Assembly (NCBI RefSeq): GCF_014199915.1
Contig: NZ_JACHOO010000002.1
Coordinates: 536,756-600,755 of the forward strand
Origin: Prosthecomicrobium pneumaticum
Lineage (GTDB): Bacteria; Pseudomonadota; Alphaproteobacteria; Rhizobiales; Kaistiaceae
Length of the DNA stretch: 64,000 nt
Direction: 5' to 3'
Positions 1-7,908 of the stretch are shown one piece after another. The position numbers and the translations under genes are program-made. Position 1 is the first letter of the stretch. Each line of letters opens with the position of its first letter. The notes under the pieces were generated by a model. The model saw nothing but the letters and a program-made list of their open reading frames with translations. It searched no databases and had not been told where the DNA came from.

Positions 1-633
1 ATGGCTCTCGATCGCGGCGCGGGCGGCCGCAGGGTCGCCGGCGCGGACGATCTCGAGCAGCGCGAGATGATCGCGGTGCCAGCTGTCGAGATAGTCGTCG
101 GGCAGCGCGTCGCGCAGCAGGAGGAACATCATCACCTGCGAGCGCAGCGTCTCCCAGGCGCGATAGAGCCGGGCGTGGCCGGCGGCCCGGAAGATCGCAT
201 CGTGGAAGTCGATGTCGAGTTCGGCGACGATCTTGCGCGAGATCTCAATGCGCGGCGTGTCGCGGAAGCGCGTCAGCACCGCCTCGATCGCGGCGATCTC
301 GGCCGGGCCGGCCCGGCGGCAGGCACAGTCGATGGCGAGCGTCTCGAGCGCCGTCCTGAGGCTGTAGATCTCGGCCGCGTCCTCCGGCGAGATCGCCCGC
401 ACGGTGGCGCCGCGATGTGCCTCGTGCGCGACGAGCCCCTCCTGCTCCAGGCGGAAGATCGCCTGGCGCACCGGGCCGCGGCTGACCTTCAGCATCGCGG
501 CGAGATCATCCTCGATCAGGCGCATCCCCGGCTTCAGCTTGCCGGCGAGGATCGCGTCGCGCAGCGCATCGACGACGTCGTCCATCAGGACGCGGCGGCG
601 GGTGGGAGAGAGGGCGGAAAGTTCGTCGCTCAT
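1..633 (-). CDS. GntR/FadR-type (FCD) transcriptional regulator, cut by left edge
   Basis: The minus strand reads 211 codons from an ATG at 633 to the window edge without a stop. The N-terminal third is a GntR winged helix (VSRGPVRQAIFRLEQEGL), and the rest is an FCD effector domain with the metal-site segment ELDIDFHDAIFRAAGH. FCD regulators usually run 220-240 residues, so only the last few are missing. It is divergent from the hydroxyacid dehydrogenase at 711, which it probably controls together with itself. A 12-bp palindrome, ATTGTTTACAAT, lies just in front of its start codon. The ligand is unknown; an organic acid related to the neighbouring dehydrogenase is my guess. Confidence 0.88.
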   Translation of the reverse strand, partial: MSDELSALSPTRRRVLMDDVVDALRDAILAGKLKPGMRLIEDDLAAMLKVSRGPVRQAIFRLEQEGLVAHEAHRGATVRAISPEDAAEIYSLRTALETLAIDCACRRAGPAEIAAIEAVLTRFRDTPRIEISRKIVAELDIDFHDAIFRAAGHARLYRAWETLRSQVMMFLLLRDALPDDYLDSWHRDHLALLEIVRAGDPAAARAAIESH

Positions 634-638
634 CTTCA

Positions 639-650
639 ATTGTTTACAAT
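639..650. promoter_or_regulatory. Candidate GntR operator palindrome
   Basis: ATTGTTTACAAT has perfect 5-bp arms (ATTGT and ACAAT) around TT. It sits in the 77-bp gap between the divergent GntR/FCD gene and the hydroxyacid dehydrogenase, 5 bases upstream of the regulator's ATG. Short AT-rich palindromes are typical operators of this family. Binding is inferred. Confidence 0.45.
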
Positions 651-710
651 CAACGAAGGCCGTCCGCCAAGGGTCATGCGCCCCGGCGTCCGGCACACCA
701 GCGAGGCTCC

Positions 711-1730
711 ATGCGCATTCTGAAGGTCAACACCTACGCCCCCGATACGCCGCTCTATCAGGCCTTCGGTCCCGACGTCACCTTCGACATCCATCGGGCC
801 GGCGCCGAGGCCGTCGCGCCGCCTTCCGCCGAGCGCTGTCGCGCCGCCGATGCGGTGATCAACTGCGCCGCGACCCTGCCGCTCGGCATGCCGCCCTCGG
901 CCTTCGAGAACTGCAGGATCGTGGTGCGGGAGGGCGTCGGCTACGACAATCTCGACCTCGAAGGCTTCGGCGCGCGCGGCGTGCCGGTCTGCAACGTGCC
1001 GGATTACGGCACGACCGAGGTCGCCGACCATGCGATCGCGCTGATGCTCGCTTTCGCCCGCGGCACGGCGACCTATCAGGAGGCGGTGCGCGACGATCCG
1101 GCCGGCTGGAACTTCGCCGGCGCGCCGCTCGTCCGCCGGCTGCGCGGGGCAACCTTCGCCGTGCTCGGCCTCGGCCGGATCGGCCTCGCCGCGGCCCGGC
1201 GGGCCGCCGCCTTCGACATGAAGGTGATCTTCTACGATCCCTACCTTCCGAACGGCGCGGAACTCGCCGTCGGCTATGAGCGGGTTCGCTCGCTCGACGA
1301 GGCGATGGCGCGCGCCGACGTGCTCTCCGTCCACACCCCGCTCAACGACGAGACGCGCGGCATGGTCGGCGCGGCGGCGCTCGCCAAGGCGAAGCCCGGC
1401 CTCATCGTCGTCAACACGGCGCGCGGCCCGATCGTCGACCTCGATGCGCTGACCGAGGCGCTCCGGAGCGGCCGCGTCGCCGGCGCCGGCCTCGACGTGC
1501 TGCCGAAGGAGCCGGCCGATCCCGACCATGCGCTCATCCGCGCCTGGCGGGCCCGCGAGGCCTGGACGGAAGGCCGGCTCGTCGTCACGCCGCACGCCGC
1601 CTTCTACAGCCCCTCGGCGCTCGAGGACATGCAGCGCAAGGCGATCGAGGTGATCGTCACCTATCTGCGCGAGGGCGTGCTGATGAACTGCGTCAACCGC
1701 GAACATCTGCGGGCGCGCACGCCGGCCTGA
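711..1730 (+). CDS. D-isomer-specific 2-hydroxyacid dehydrogenase, CtBP-like (339 aa)
   Basis: An NAD-dependent oxidoreductase of the D-2-hydroxyacid dehydrogenase superfamily, acting in the cytoplasm on a 2-hydroxyacid/2-oxoacid pair. Visible features are the split catalytic domain, the central Rossmann motif VLGLGRIG near residue 150, NTARGP carrying the substrate-binding Arg, the segment AGAGLDVLPKEP with the catalytic Glu, and TPHAAFYS with the catalytic His near residue 296. Length and motif order resemble CtBP-like and phosphoglycerate dehydrogenase relatives; the substrate cannot be read from sequence. The ATG at 711 follows a weak GCGAGG. It is divergent from an FCD regulator. Confidence 0.9.
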   Translation: MRILKVNTYAPDTPLYQAFGPDVTFDIHRAGAEAVAPPSAERCRAADAVINCAATLPLGMPPSAFENCRIVVREGVGYDNLDLEGFGARGVPVCNVPDYGTTEVADHAIALMLAFARGTATYQEAVRDDPAGWNFAGAPLVRRLRGATFAVLGLGRIGLAAARRAAAFDMKVIFYDPYLPNGAELAVGYERVRSLDEAMARADVLSVHTPLNDETRGMVGAAALAKAKPGLIVVNTARGPIVDLDALTEALRSGRVAGAGLDVLPKEPADPDHALIRAWRAREAWTEGRLVVTPHAAFYSPSALEDMQRKAIEVIVTYLREGVLMNCVNREHLRARTPA

Positions 1731-1733
1731 AGC

Positions 1734-1800
1734 TGGCGCGATCGGGCAATCGAATGGCGCGATCGGTCATTGCGCCGCGCCGCGATGCACCTATCTTCCC
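1734..1800 (+). promoter_or_regulatory. AraC-type direct-repeat operator and -10 element upstream of the AraC gene
   Basis: Two TGGCGCGATCGG half-sites (from 1734 and 1754) are joined by GCAATCGAA, and CTATCTTCC starts at 1791. The module recurs upstream of the SDR at 3018: TGGCG, then CAATCGRATGGCGC, then CTATCTTCC, with the same 57-58 bp offset. Repeated half-sites about 20 bp apart next to a -10-like element are the normal architecture of AraC-family activators. Assignment to the adjacent AraC gene is inferred. Confidence 0.6.
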
Positions 1801-1857
1801 GCCGAGCGGCGGCCGCCAGGGGCGGTCGCCGCGTTCCGGTGCGGAGGCCCCAAATCC

Positions 1858-2895
1858 ATGGACCGCATGCCGATCGATCGCTGCCGGATGCCGACGGCGA
1901 TGTGGCGGGCCATCGAGGATGTCGGCCTGCCGCCGGCGGCGGTGCTGCGCCAGGCGCGGCTTCCCGCCGCCTTCCATCTCGACCCGCACGCCATCCTCAC
2001 CACCGCCCAGTTCTTCGAGCTCTGGCGCGCCGTCGAGACGCTCTCCGGCGATCCGAACGTCGCCATGCGCATGCTCGAGGCGGCACGCTCGGCCGGCTAC
2101 CAGCCGCTCTTCCTCGCCGCCTGCTACGCCGCGGATTTTCGCGACGGGCTCGCCCGGATCCTGCGCTTCAAGCGGCTGACCACCTGCGAACAAGTCGATT
2201 CGGAGGAGCGCGACGGGACCTTCACCCTCTTCAAGCGCTGGCCGCACGCGACCGGTCCGGAGCCGCTCATCCTCGTCCAGCTGAGCTTCGCCTTCGCGCT
2301 CGAACTGGGCCGGCGCGGCACCGGATTACCCATCGCTCCGATCCGTGTGGAGTTCAGCCATTCCGGACCGCGCAGCCCGGAGTGCGACACCTTCTACGGC
2401 GTGCCGGCCCGCTATGGCGCAACGGGAAATCGTCTGGTGCTCGCCTCGGCCGATCTCGACCGGCCCTTTCCCGGGCACAATCCCGAACTGCTCGCCATTC
2501 TCACACCGGCCCTGACCGCGGCCCTCAGCGCGGACTGTCCGGAGGAGACGGTTGCCGAGCGGGTGAAGACCACCCTCAAGCAGCGGCTCGCCGGCGGACG
2601 GCCGGATGTCGGCGCGATCGCCCGCGACCTCGGCATGAGCGAGCGGACGCTGCAGCGGCGCATCACCGAGGAGGGGACGAGCTTCCGCACCCTGCTCGCC
2701 GAGGCACGGCGCGAGATGAGCCGGGCGCTGCTCGCCGAGCCCGGCACGGAGATCGACGAGGTCGCGTGCCTGCTCGGCTACCAGGACAAGACCTCGTTCT
2801 ACCGCGCCTTCCGCGACTGGGAGGGCATCACGCCGGGCAAATGGCTGGCGCAGAACGGCCCCGGCGCCGCGGCGGCCGCCGCCCGGGCGGGCTGA
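1858..2895 (+). CDS. AraC-family transcriptional regulator with arabinose-binding-type N-domain (345 aa)
   Basis: A cytoplasmic DNA-binding regulator of the OruR/ArgR-like AraC subgroup. Residues about 20-205 match the 'Arabinose_bd' N-terminal domain layout. Residues about 245-335 form the double helix-turn-helix, with VGAIARDLGMSERTLQRRI as first helix pair and IDEVACLLGYQDKTSFYRAF as second, ending in the family signature F.DWEGITPGKW. The ATG at 1858 is preceded by GGAGG 10 bases upstream. Its promoter carries direct repeats that reappear in front of the downstream SDR, suggesting autoregulation plus control of that SDR. The ligand is unknown. Confidence 0.92.
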   Translation: MDRMPIDRCRMPTAMWRAIEDVGLPPAAVLRQARLPAAFHLDPHAILTTAQFFELWRAVETLSGDPNVAMRMLEAARSAGYQPLFLAACYAADFRDGLARILRFKRLTTCEQVDSEERDGTFTLFKRWPHATGPEPLILVQLSFAFALELGRRGTGLPIAPIRVEFSHSGPRSPECDTFYGVPARYGATGNRLVLASADLDRPFPGHNPELLAILTPALTAALSADCPEETVAERVKTTLKQRLAGGRPDVGAIARDLGMSERTLQRRITEEGTSFRTLLAEARREMSRALLAEPGTEIDEVACLLGYQDKTSFYRAFRDWEGITPGKWLAQNGPGAAAAAARAG

Positions 2896-2919
2896 ACCGC
2901 GCCGACCCCGCCGATCGAT

Positions 2920-2986
2920 TGGCGTCTTTTGCCAATCGGATGGCGCACTCTGCCAATGTCTCCACGGAGTGGCGTTCCTATCTTCC
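2920..2986 (+). promoter_or_regulatory. Second copy of the AraC-type operator/-10 module, upstream of the SDR
   Basis: TGGCG at 2920, CAATCGGATGGCGC from 2934 and CTATCTTCC at 2978 repeat the arrangement seen at 1734-1800 with almost identical spacing. The surrounding sequence is not otherwise alike, so this looks like a functional module and not a simple duplication. It lies 32 bp upstream of the SDR start. Confidence 0.6.
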
Positions 2987-3017
2987 GGCCGTCGCACCCT
3001 TTCAGGAGTTCGCCGCC

Positions 3018-3770
3018 ATGGCCACCGTCCTCATCACCGGCTGCTCGTCCGGCTTCGGCCTCGAGACCGCCCGCCTCTTCCTCGACCGCGGCTGGACCGT
3101 CGTCGCCACCATGCGCACGCCGCGCGAAGACCTGCTGCCGGCCTCGGACCGGCTGCGCATCCTCCCCCTCGACGTCACCGATGCCGACAGCATCGCCCGC
3201 GCCGTCGAGGCCGCGGGTCCGATCGACGTGCTCGTCAACAATGCCGGCATCGGCTGGCTGAATGCCGCCGAGGCGACGCCGATCGGCATGGTTCGTGACA
3301 TCTTCGAGACCAACACGCTCGGCACCATCGCCATGGTGCACGCCGTGCTGCCGCAGTTCCGTGCCCGCGGTGCCGGGGTGATCGTCAATGTGACGTCGAC
3401 CGTGACGATGGCGACCTTCCCGCTCCTCTCCGCCTATACGGCGAGCAAGGTCGCCGTGAATGCCTTCTCCGAGGCGCTGGCGCTCGAGACGGCGCAGATC
3501 GGCGTCAGGACCCACATCGTGCTGCCGGGCCGCGCGCCCGACACCCGCTTCGCCGACAATGCGCGCGGCCACACCGGCGCAGACACGGCGATCCCCGAAG
3601 CCTATGCGCCGCTCGCAACGCAGATGTTCGCGATGTTCGCCGATGCCGACGCACCGGTCACCCGCGCGGACGATGTGGCCGAGGCCGTCTGGCGGGCCGC
3701 GACCGATCCGGCGGCACCGCTCCGCCTGCCGGCCGGCGCCGATGCGCTCGCCCTCGCGGCGGCCGCCTGA
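3018..3770 (+). CDS. Short-chain dehydrogenase/reductase (250 aa)
   Basis: A classical SDR with an NAD(P)-binding Rossmann fold. The cofactor motif is TGCSSGFG at residues 6-13, followed by LDVTDAD, NNAGIG, a catalytic Ser in VNVTSTV and an intact YTASK. SDRs with TGCSSGFG openings usually prefer NADP. The ATG at 3018 follows AGGAG by 9 bases. An in-frame extension reaches back to 1770 only because it reads through the AraC gene in another frame. Substrate unknown. It is probably controlled by the AraC regulator just upstream, whose operator module it shares. Confidence 0.9.
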   Translation: MATVLITGCSSGFGLETARLFLDRGWTVVATMRTPREDLLPASDRLRILPLDVTDADSIARAVEAAGPIDVLVNNAGIGWLNAAEATPIGMVRDIFETNTLGTIAMVHAVLPQFRARGAGVIVNVTSTVTMATFPLLSAYTASKVAVNAFSEALALETAQIGVRTHIVLPGRAPDTRFADNARGHTGADTAIPEAYAPLATQMFAMFADADAPVTRADDVAEAVWRAATDPAAPLRLPAGADALALAAAA

Positions 3771-3779
3771 AGCCGGCCT

Positions 3780-3804
3780 TCGCCCCGTCCCAAGGGGCGG
3801 GGCG
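3780..3804. terminator. Convergent GC hairpin between SDR and epimerase genes
   Basis: CGCCCCGTC and GGCGGGGCG pair around CCAAGG in the 35-bp gap between two converging genes. There is no T-tract on either strand, so it is terminator-like by position and structure only. Confidence 0.45.
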
Positions 3805-3805
3805 T

Positions 3806-4705
3806 TCAGTCGAGGCGGAAGGGCGAGAAGGTCATCGCCCCTTCCGCCCGCTCGCCGGGCGCGAGCACGATGACGCCCAGCTCCGCCTCGCGGCCGGCCA
3901 CCATGTGGTCGAAGGCGGAGGTGGCATGGGTCTGCGGCTCGAGGCAGAAGAACGGCGCGTCCGGGCTGCAATAGAGCATCAGATGACCGTAGAGCGGATC
4001 GGCGACGATCTCGAGCCCGACGCCCCGGCTCGGCCAGCGGATCTCGGCGACGCCGTGCCAGCCGCTGTAGCAATTGTTCCGCCAGCCGCGCGGCAGCGCG
4101 CTCCAGTCGTGGAAGGAGAGCTCGGGCGGGATCGAGACCGGATCGGTCGCGACATGGTCCGGCCCCTCGAGCCAGAATTTCTCCGCCGAGAAGCGCAGCT
4201 CGACATCCGGGTCGCGGATGAACCACGGATGGGCGCCGAACCCGAACGGCATCGTCTCCGGCCCGCGATTCTCGACGGCCATGGTGAGAACGAGCGCCTC
4301 CGGCGTGAGGGCGAAGCGCTGTTCGGCCCGATAGGCATAGGGCTCGCCGGCGATCGCACGGTCGAGCGACAGGATCGCCGCGTCGAGACCGAGCCGCGTC
4401 TCTGTCCAGGCGGAATGCCAGCCCGTGCCGTGCACATGGTAGCGCTCCGGCGGGTTGTTGGCGGGGAAGTCGAAGCCTCTGCCGCGGAAGCTGAGCCGGT
4501 TGCGGCCGATCCGGTTGGCGAAGGGGACCATCGGGAACATCGCGGCGCCGATCGGATCGTGCCGGGCCTGCGCCTCGGCGGACATCGGCCGCATCAGATC
4601 GACCGGACGGCCATCGACCCGCATCCGGAAGGCGGCGACGCTGCCGCCCGCCGCCGGGGCGAGCGCGAGTTCGAGGCCGCCGCTCACCAGCATATCGCTC
4701 TGCAT
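3806..4705 (-). CDS. Aldose 1-epimerase family protein (299 aa)
   Basis: A galactose-mutarotase-fold protein (aldose 1-epimerase / YeaD group) that interconverts sugar anomers in the cytoplasm. Features seen are the N-terminal segment PMVPFANRIGRNRLSFRGR, YHVHGTGWHS with the catalytic-type His pair, GFGAHPWFIRDPD, and the C-terminal CLEPQTHATSAFD with a conserved Glu. I chose the ATG at 4705 because GGAGGAGAGACC stands directly in front of it; the longer in-frame extension has unrelated composition. It lies 135 bp downstream of the SelA-like gene and probably belongs to the same sugar catabolic unit. The actual sugar is unknown. Confidence 0.88.
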   Translation of the reverse strand: MQSDMLVSGGLELALAPAAGGSVAAFRMRVDGRPVDLMRPMSAEAQARHDPIGAAMFPMVPFANRIGRNRLSFRGRGFDFPANNPPERYHVHGTGWHSAWTETRLGLDAAILSLDRAIAGEPYAYRAEQRFALTPEALVLTMAVENRGPETMPFGFGAHPWFIRDPDVELRFSAEKFWLEGPDHVATDPVSIPPELSFHDWSALPRGWRNNCYSGWHGVAEIRWPSRGVGLEIVADPLYGHLMLYCSPDAPFFCLEPQTHATSAFDHMVAGREAELGVIVLAPGERAEGAMTFSPFRLD

Positions 4706-4840
4706 GGTCTCTCCTCCGCCACGCGCATCCCGCCCTTCTACCTCTCCGGACGTCGCGGCGGGAGCCCCTGCACGCCCCTGGCCGGCGTCTCGTCGCCGCG
4801 GAGGCGGCACGTCGGACCGCGGCGCCCGAGGAGCGGCGCC

Positions 4841-6031
4841 TCAGTCCGGCCAGGCGAGCGCGGCGGCGAGACCGGCCGTGCGGTATTCGGCATGGGAGAG
4901 ACGGCGGCCGTCGCCCTGCGCACGCGCCGCCTCGATCTCCGCGCGGATGGCGGTCGCCACCAGCTCCGCTTCCGCCGCATCGAGATTGCACGGATCGAGA
5001 TGGACGATGCCCGTCTCGACGAGATCGGCGCGGACGCGGATCGAGGGCGTGCGGGCCGCGAGCCGGTCTGCGAGTTCCCAGGCGAACAGCCCCGCCGCTT
5101 CGCCGACGCCGATCTCGACGCGGTCGATCGGATTGCCGGTCCAGTCCGGCTGGCGGCGGAGCGTCAGGCCGGGCGCATCGGCGAGCGCCGCGAGCCATGC
5201 CGCGACGATCGCCGTCTCGCGAGCCCGCGCCGCGGCGTGATCGCGCCGGCCCCAGGCTTCGAGCGCGGCGATCGCGCCGACGATGCCCTCCTTGCCGACC
5301 TTCATCGCCCGACCGATGCCGCGGCTCTGCAGATAGGCGGCACGGACGAGGTCCTTGCGGCCGGCGACGATGCCGGCGGTCGGCCCGCCGAGGAATTTGT
5401 GGGCGCTCCAGATGACGAGATCGGCTCCGGCAGCGATCGCGCCGGTGAGATCGTATTCGCTCGCCATGTCGACGATCACCGGCACGCCCTTCGCACGGCA
5501 GAGCGCGACGAAGGTCGGCAGATCGGGCTGGCCGGTCGGCACGACGTGATGCGAAACGACGAAGAGCCCGGCCGCCGTGCGCTCCGACAGGGCGGCGGCG
5601 ACATGGAAAGGCTGCACGTCGAAGGCGGTTCCGGCGGAAACGACCATGGCCCCGGAGAGCCGGATCATCTGGCCGACCGGCGCGCCGAAATTGACGAGAT
5701 GGCCGGCCGGCACGACGACCTCGTCGCGCAGCCCGCCGGTGTCGGGCAGGCGCTCGATCGCGGCCGGATCGGCGCCGGTCATCGCGGCGGCGACGCCGAG
5801 CGTCATCGCCGAGGCGCTCGAGGACGTGACGAAACCGGCTTCCGCACCCGTCGCTGCGGCGATCACGGCGCTCGCCTTCCGCTGCAGGTCGGCGATGTCG
5901 ACGAACTCCGGCAACACCGACGCGACCGCGGCGACGGCCTCGGGCACGACGCGCGAGGCGCCGATCACGGTCATCGTGCCGGAGGCGTTGATGACGGGGG
6001 CAAGCCCGAGCGCGTCGTGGATCGCCGCCAT
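4841..6031 (-). CDS. SelA-like PLP-dependent enzyme (396 aa)
   Basis: A PLP-dependent fold-type I protein of the SelA-like group. That group includes selenocysteine synthase and D-glucosaminate-6-phosphate ammonia-lyase (DgaE). It opens with APVINASGTMTVIGAS, typical of SelA-like lyases, and has the putative PLP Lys in VIWSAHKFLGGPTAGIV at about residue 220 after a VDMASEYDL segment. It lacks the tRNA-binding N-terminal domain of true SelA and sits 3 bp behind an SDR in a sugar transporter operon. A lyase or ammonia-lyase on an amino sugar acid or related metabolite is therefore the best inference. Start ATG at 6031. Confidence 0.82.
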   Translation of the reverse strand: MAAIHDALGLAPVINASGTMTVIGASRVVPEAVAAVASVLPEFVDIADLQRKASAVIAAATGAEAGFVTSSSASAMTLGVAAAMTGADPAAIERLPDTGGLRDEVVVPAGHLVNFGAPVGQMIRLSGAMVVSAGTAFDVQPFHVAAALSERTAAGLFVVSHHVVPTGQPDLPTFVALCRAKGVPVIVDMASEYDLTGAIAAGADLVIWSAHKFLGGPTAGIVAGRKDLVRAAYLQSRGIGRAMKVGKEGIVGAIAALEAWGRRDHAAARARETAIVAAWLAALADAPGLTLRRQPDWTGNPIDRVEIGVGEAAGLFAWELADRLAARTPSIRVRADLVETGIVHLDPCNLDAAEAELVATAIRAEIEAARAQGDGRRLSHAEYRTAGLAAALAWPD

Positions 6032-6034
6032 GGT

Positions 6035-6829
6035 TCAGCCCGGAGAGAGCCGGAAGTCGTTGCCTTCCGGCAGGATCTGGCCCCCGTCGATGACGATCGT
6101 GGTGCCGGTGACATAGGCGGCGTCGTCGGACGCGAGGAAGAACACGGCGCCGGCGATGTCTTCCGGCGTGCCGAGCCGGCCGAGCGGGACCGCCTCCTCC
6201 ATCTGCCGGATGAAGGCGGGGCTCCGGTGCGCCTTCATGCCCTCGGTCAGGATGTTGCCGGGCTCGACGCCGTTCACCGTGATGCCATAGCCCGAGAATT
6301 CGAGCGCGGCGGCGCGGATGAAGCCGTTGATGCCCGCCTTCGACGCCGAGTAGTGGCCATGGCCGGGGCTCGTCACCTTCGGCCCGGTGATCGAGGAGGT
6401 GAAGATCATCCGGCCGCCGCCGCGCGCCCGCATCGCCGGCAGGGCCGCCTGCGCGGCGAGGAAGGTGCCGCGCAGATTGACGCCGAGCACGGCGTCCCAT
6501 TCCTCGGCCGAGATGTGCTCGATCAGCGTCCAGGGATAGATGCCGGCGTTCTGGACCAGGATGTCGAGCCCGCCGAACGCCTCGACGGCGGTCGCGACCG
6601 CGAGATCGGCGCCGGCCTTCTGCGCAATGTCGACGGCAACGAAGCGGGCGACCTCCGGCCCGCCGAGTTCGGCGACCGTCGCGGCGCCGGCCTCGGCCTC
6701 GGTATCGGCGACGACGACCTTCGCCCCCTCCGCGACGAAGCGGGCGGCAATGCCCTTGCCGATCCCCCGCGCCGCGCCGACGACGAGGGCGACGCGGCCG
6801 AGAAGCCTCTTCTCACGCGATACGGTCAT
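6035..6829 (-). CDS. Short-chain dehydrogenase/reductase (264 aa)
   Basis: A classical SDR with VGAARGIGKG as nucleotide motif, VADTEAEA after beta-2 (an Asp there favours NAD), NAGIYP, the catalytic Ser in FTSSITG, an intact YSASK, and a C-terminal YVTGTTIVIDGG. Its ATG at 6829 overlaps the permease stop (TGATG), which shows translational coupling to the transporter. It most likely oxidises the imported sugar or polyol, or a derivative, ahead of the SelA-like enzyme encoded next. Confidence 0.9.
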   Translation of the reverse strand: MTVSREKRLLGRVALVVGAARGIGKGIAARFVAEGAKVVVADTEAEAGAATVAELGGPEVARFVAVDIAQKAGADLAVATAVEAFGGLDILVQNAGIYPWTLIEHISAEEWDAVLGVNLRGTFLAAQAALPAMRARGGGRMIFTSSITGPKVTSPGHGHYSASKAGINGFIRAAALEFSGYGITVNGVEPGNILTEGMKAHRSPAFIRQMEEAVPLGRLGTPEDIAGAVFFLASDDAAYVTGTTIVIDGGQILPEGNDFRLSPG

Positions 6830-7827
6830 CAGGCGAGTTTCTTTCGGATCTGGAGCTTCATGGTGTCGAGCAGCACGGCGGCGAGCACCATCGCGCCCTG
6901 GATCAGCTGGGTGAAATGGGCGGGCATGCCCATCAGGTTGATCGCGGTCTGGATCGAGGAGAGCAGCAGCACGCCGGCATAGACACCCGTCAGGCTGCCG
7001 ACGCCGCCCTTCAGGCTGACGCCGCCGATGACGACCGCCGCGAAGGTCTGGAACAGCATGCCGACGCCGAGATTGGCCGTCGCGCCCGATGTGCGGATGG
7101 CGAGCAGCCAGCCGGCGAGACCGGCGATCGCACCGGCGAGGATGAAGGTGATCACCGTCAGCCGGTCGACGCGGATGCCGGCGCGATAGGCGGCGACCGG
7201 ATTGCCGCCGATCAGCAGCAGATGGCGGCCGAAGGGGGTCTTCCGCAGGACGAAGGCGAAGGCGAGCGTCGCGACGATCGACACCCAGGCGATCAGCGGC
7301 ACGTTGAGGAAGCGCTCGATCGCGAAGACGCGGAGCGCGGCCGGCATTTCCTGCGCCGAGCGGCCGCCCGACAGCGCCACGACGAGGCCGCGGCCCCAGA
7401 TATAGGCGGCGAGCGTGACGATGAAGGCGTTCATCTTCAGCCGGACGACGAAGAAGGCGTTCGTCGCGCCGACCACCGCACCGACGGCGAGCGCCACGGC
7501 GAGCGAGACCGGCACGACGAGCCATTCCGGCGTCAGCGTGATGCCGAGCCCGACCCCCGAGGCGGCGAACAGGATGCCGATCACCATCGCCGAGAGCGCC
7601 ATCACGGACTCGATCGACAGGTCCATATAGCCGGCGATGATGAGGAGCGAGAGGCCGATCGCCAGCGTGCCGACAAAGGTCGCCTGCTCGATGATGTTGG
7701 CGAAGATGCCGATCTGGAAATAGTTCGGAACGGCGAACGAGAAGATCGCGACGACCGCGACGAGAATGAACCAGACGAGATTGTCGAGGACGAACTCGAT
7801 CGCCGCCCGGCGGCGGGGAGAGACCAT
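6829..7827 (-). CDS. Sugar ABC transporter permease, RbsC/AraH family (332 aa)
   Basis: An inner-membrane permease of the CUT2 type that works as a homodimer. It is strongly hydrophobic with about 8-10 membrane segments. The family signatures AGYMDLSIESVMALSAMV near the N-terminus, GATNAFFVVRLKMNAFIVTL, and the cytoplasmic EAA-like segment LIGGNPVAAYRAGI.VDRL are all present. I chose ATG 7827; an in-frame ATG at 7893 exists, but the added residues do not fit the family N-terminus. It ends by overlapping the SDR start and is preceded by a strong hairpin after the binding-protein gene. Confidence 0.9.
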   Translation of the reverse strand: MVSPRRRAAIEFVLDNLVWFILVAVVAIFSFAVPNYFQIGIFANIIEQATFVGTLAIGLSLLIIAGYMDLSIESVMALSAMVIGILFAASGVGLGITLTPEWLVVPVSLAVALAVGAVVGATNAFFVVRLKMNAFIVTLAAYIWGRGLVVALSGGRSAQEMPAALRVFAIERFLNVPLIAWVSIVATLAFAFVLRKTPFGRHLLLIGGNPVAAYRAGIRVDRLTVITFILAGAIAGLAGWLLAIRTSGATANLGVGMLFQTFAAVVIGGVSLKGGVGSLTGVYAGVLLLSSIQTAINLMGMPAHFTQLIQGAMVLAAVLLDTMKLQIRKKLA

Positions 7828-7864
7828 GGAGCGGCTCCGAAGGAGGACGGCGCGGGGGGAGGAT

Positions 7865-7891
7865 GCGGACGCCGGTCGCGCCGGCGTCCGC
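7865..7891 (-). terminator. Intercistronic hairpin after the sugar binding-protein gene
   Basis: A perfect 11-bp stem (GCGGACGCCGG / CCGGCGTCCGC) with a TCGCG loop lies 17 bp after the binding-protein stop and before the permease start. There is no T-tract. The position suggests partial termination or protection of the mRNA 3' end, so that binding protein is made in excess over permease. Confidence 0.6.
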
Positions 7892-7908
7892 AAGCAAGGC
7901 TCGACCGA

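Noticed and set aside
4841-6031. True selenocysteine synthase (SelA)
   Set aside because: The tRNA-binding N-terminal domain is absent, no selB, selC or selD is near, and the gene is locked in a sugar operon.
2799-6500. 1233-codon minus-strand frame
   Set aside because: It overlaps the AraC gene end, the SDR, the epimerase, the SelA-like gene and another SDR in the wrong frame; all of these have clear family motifs.
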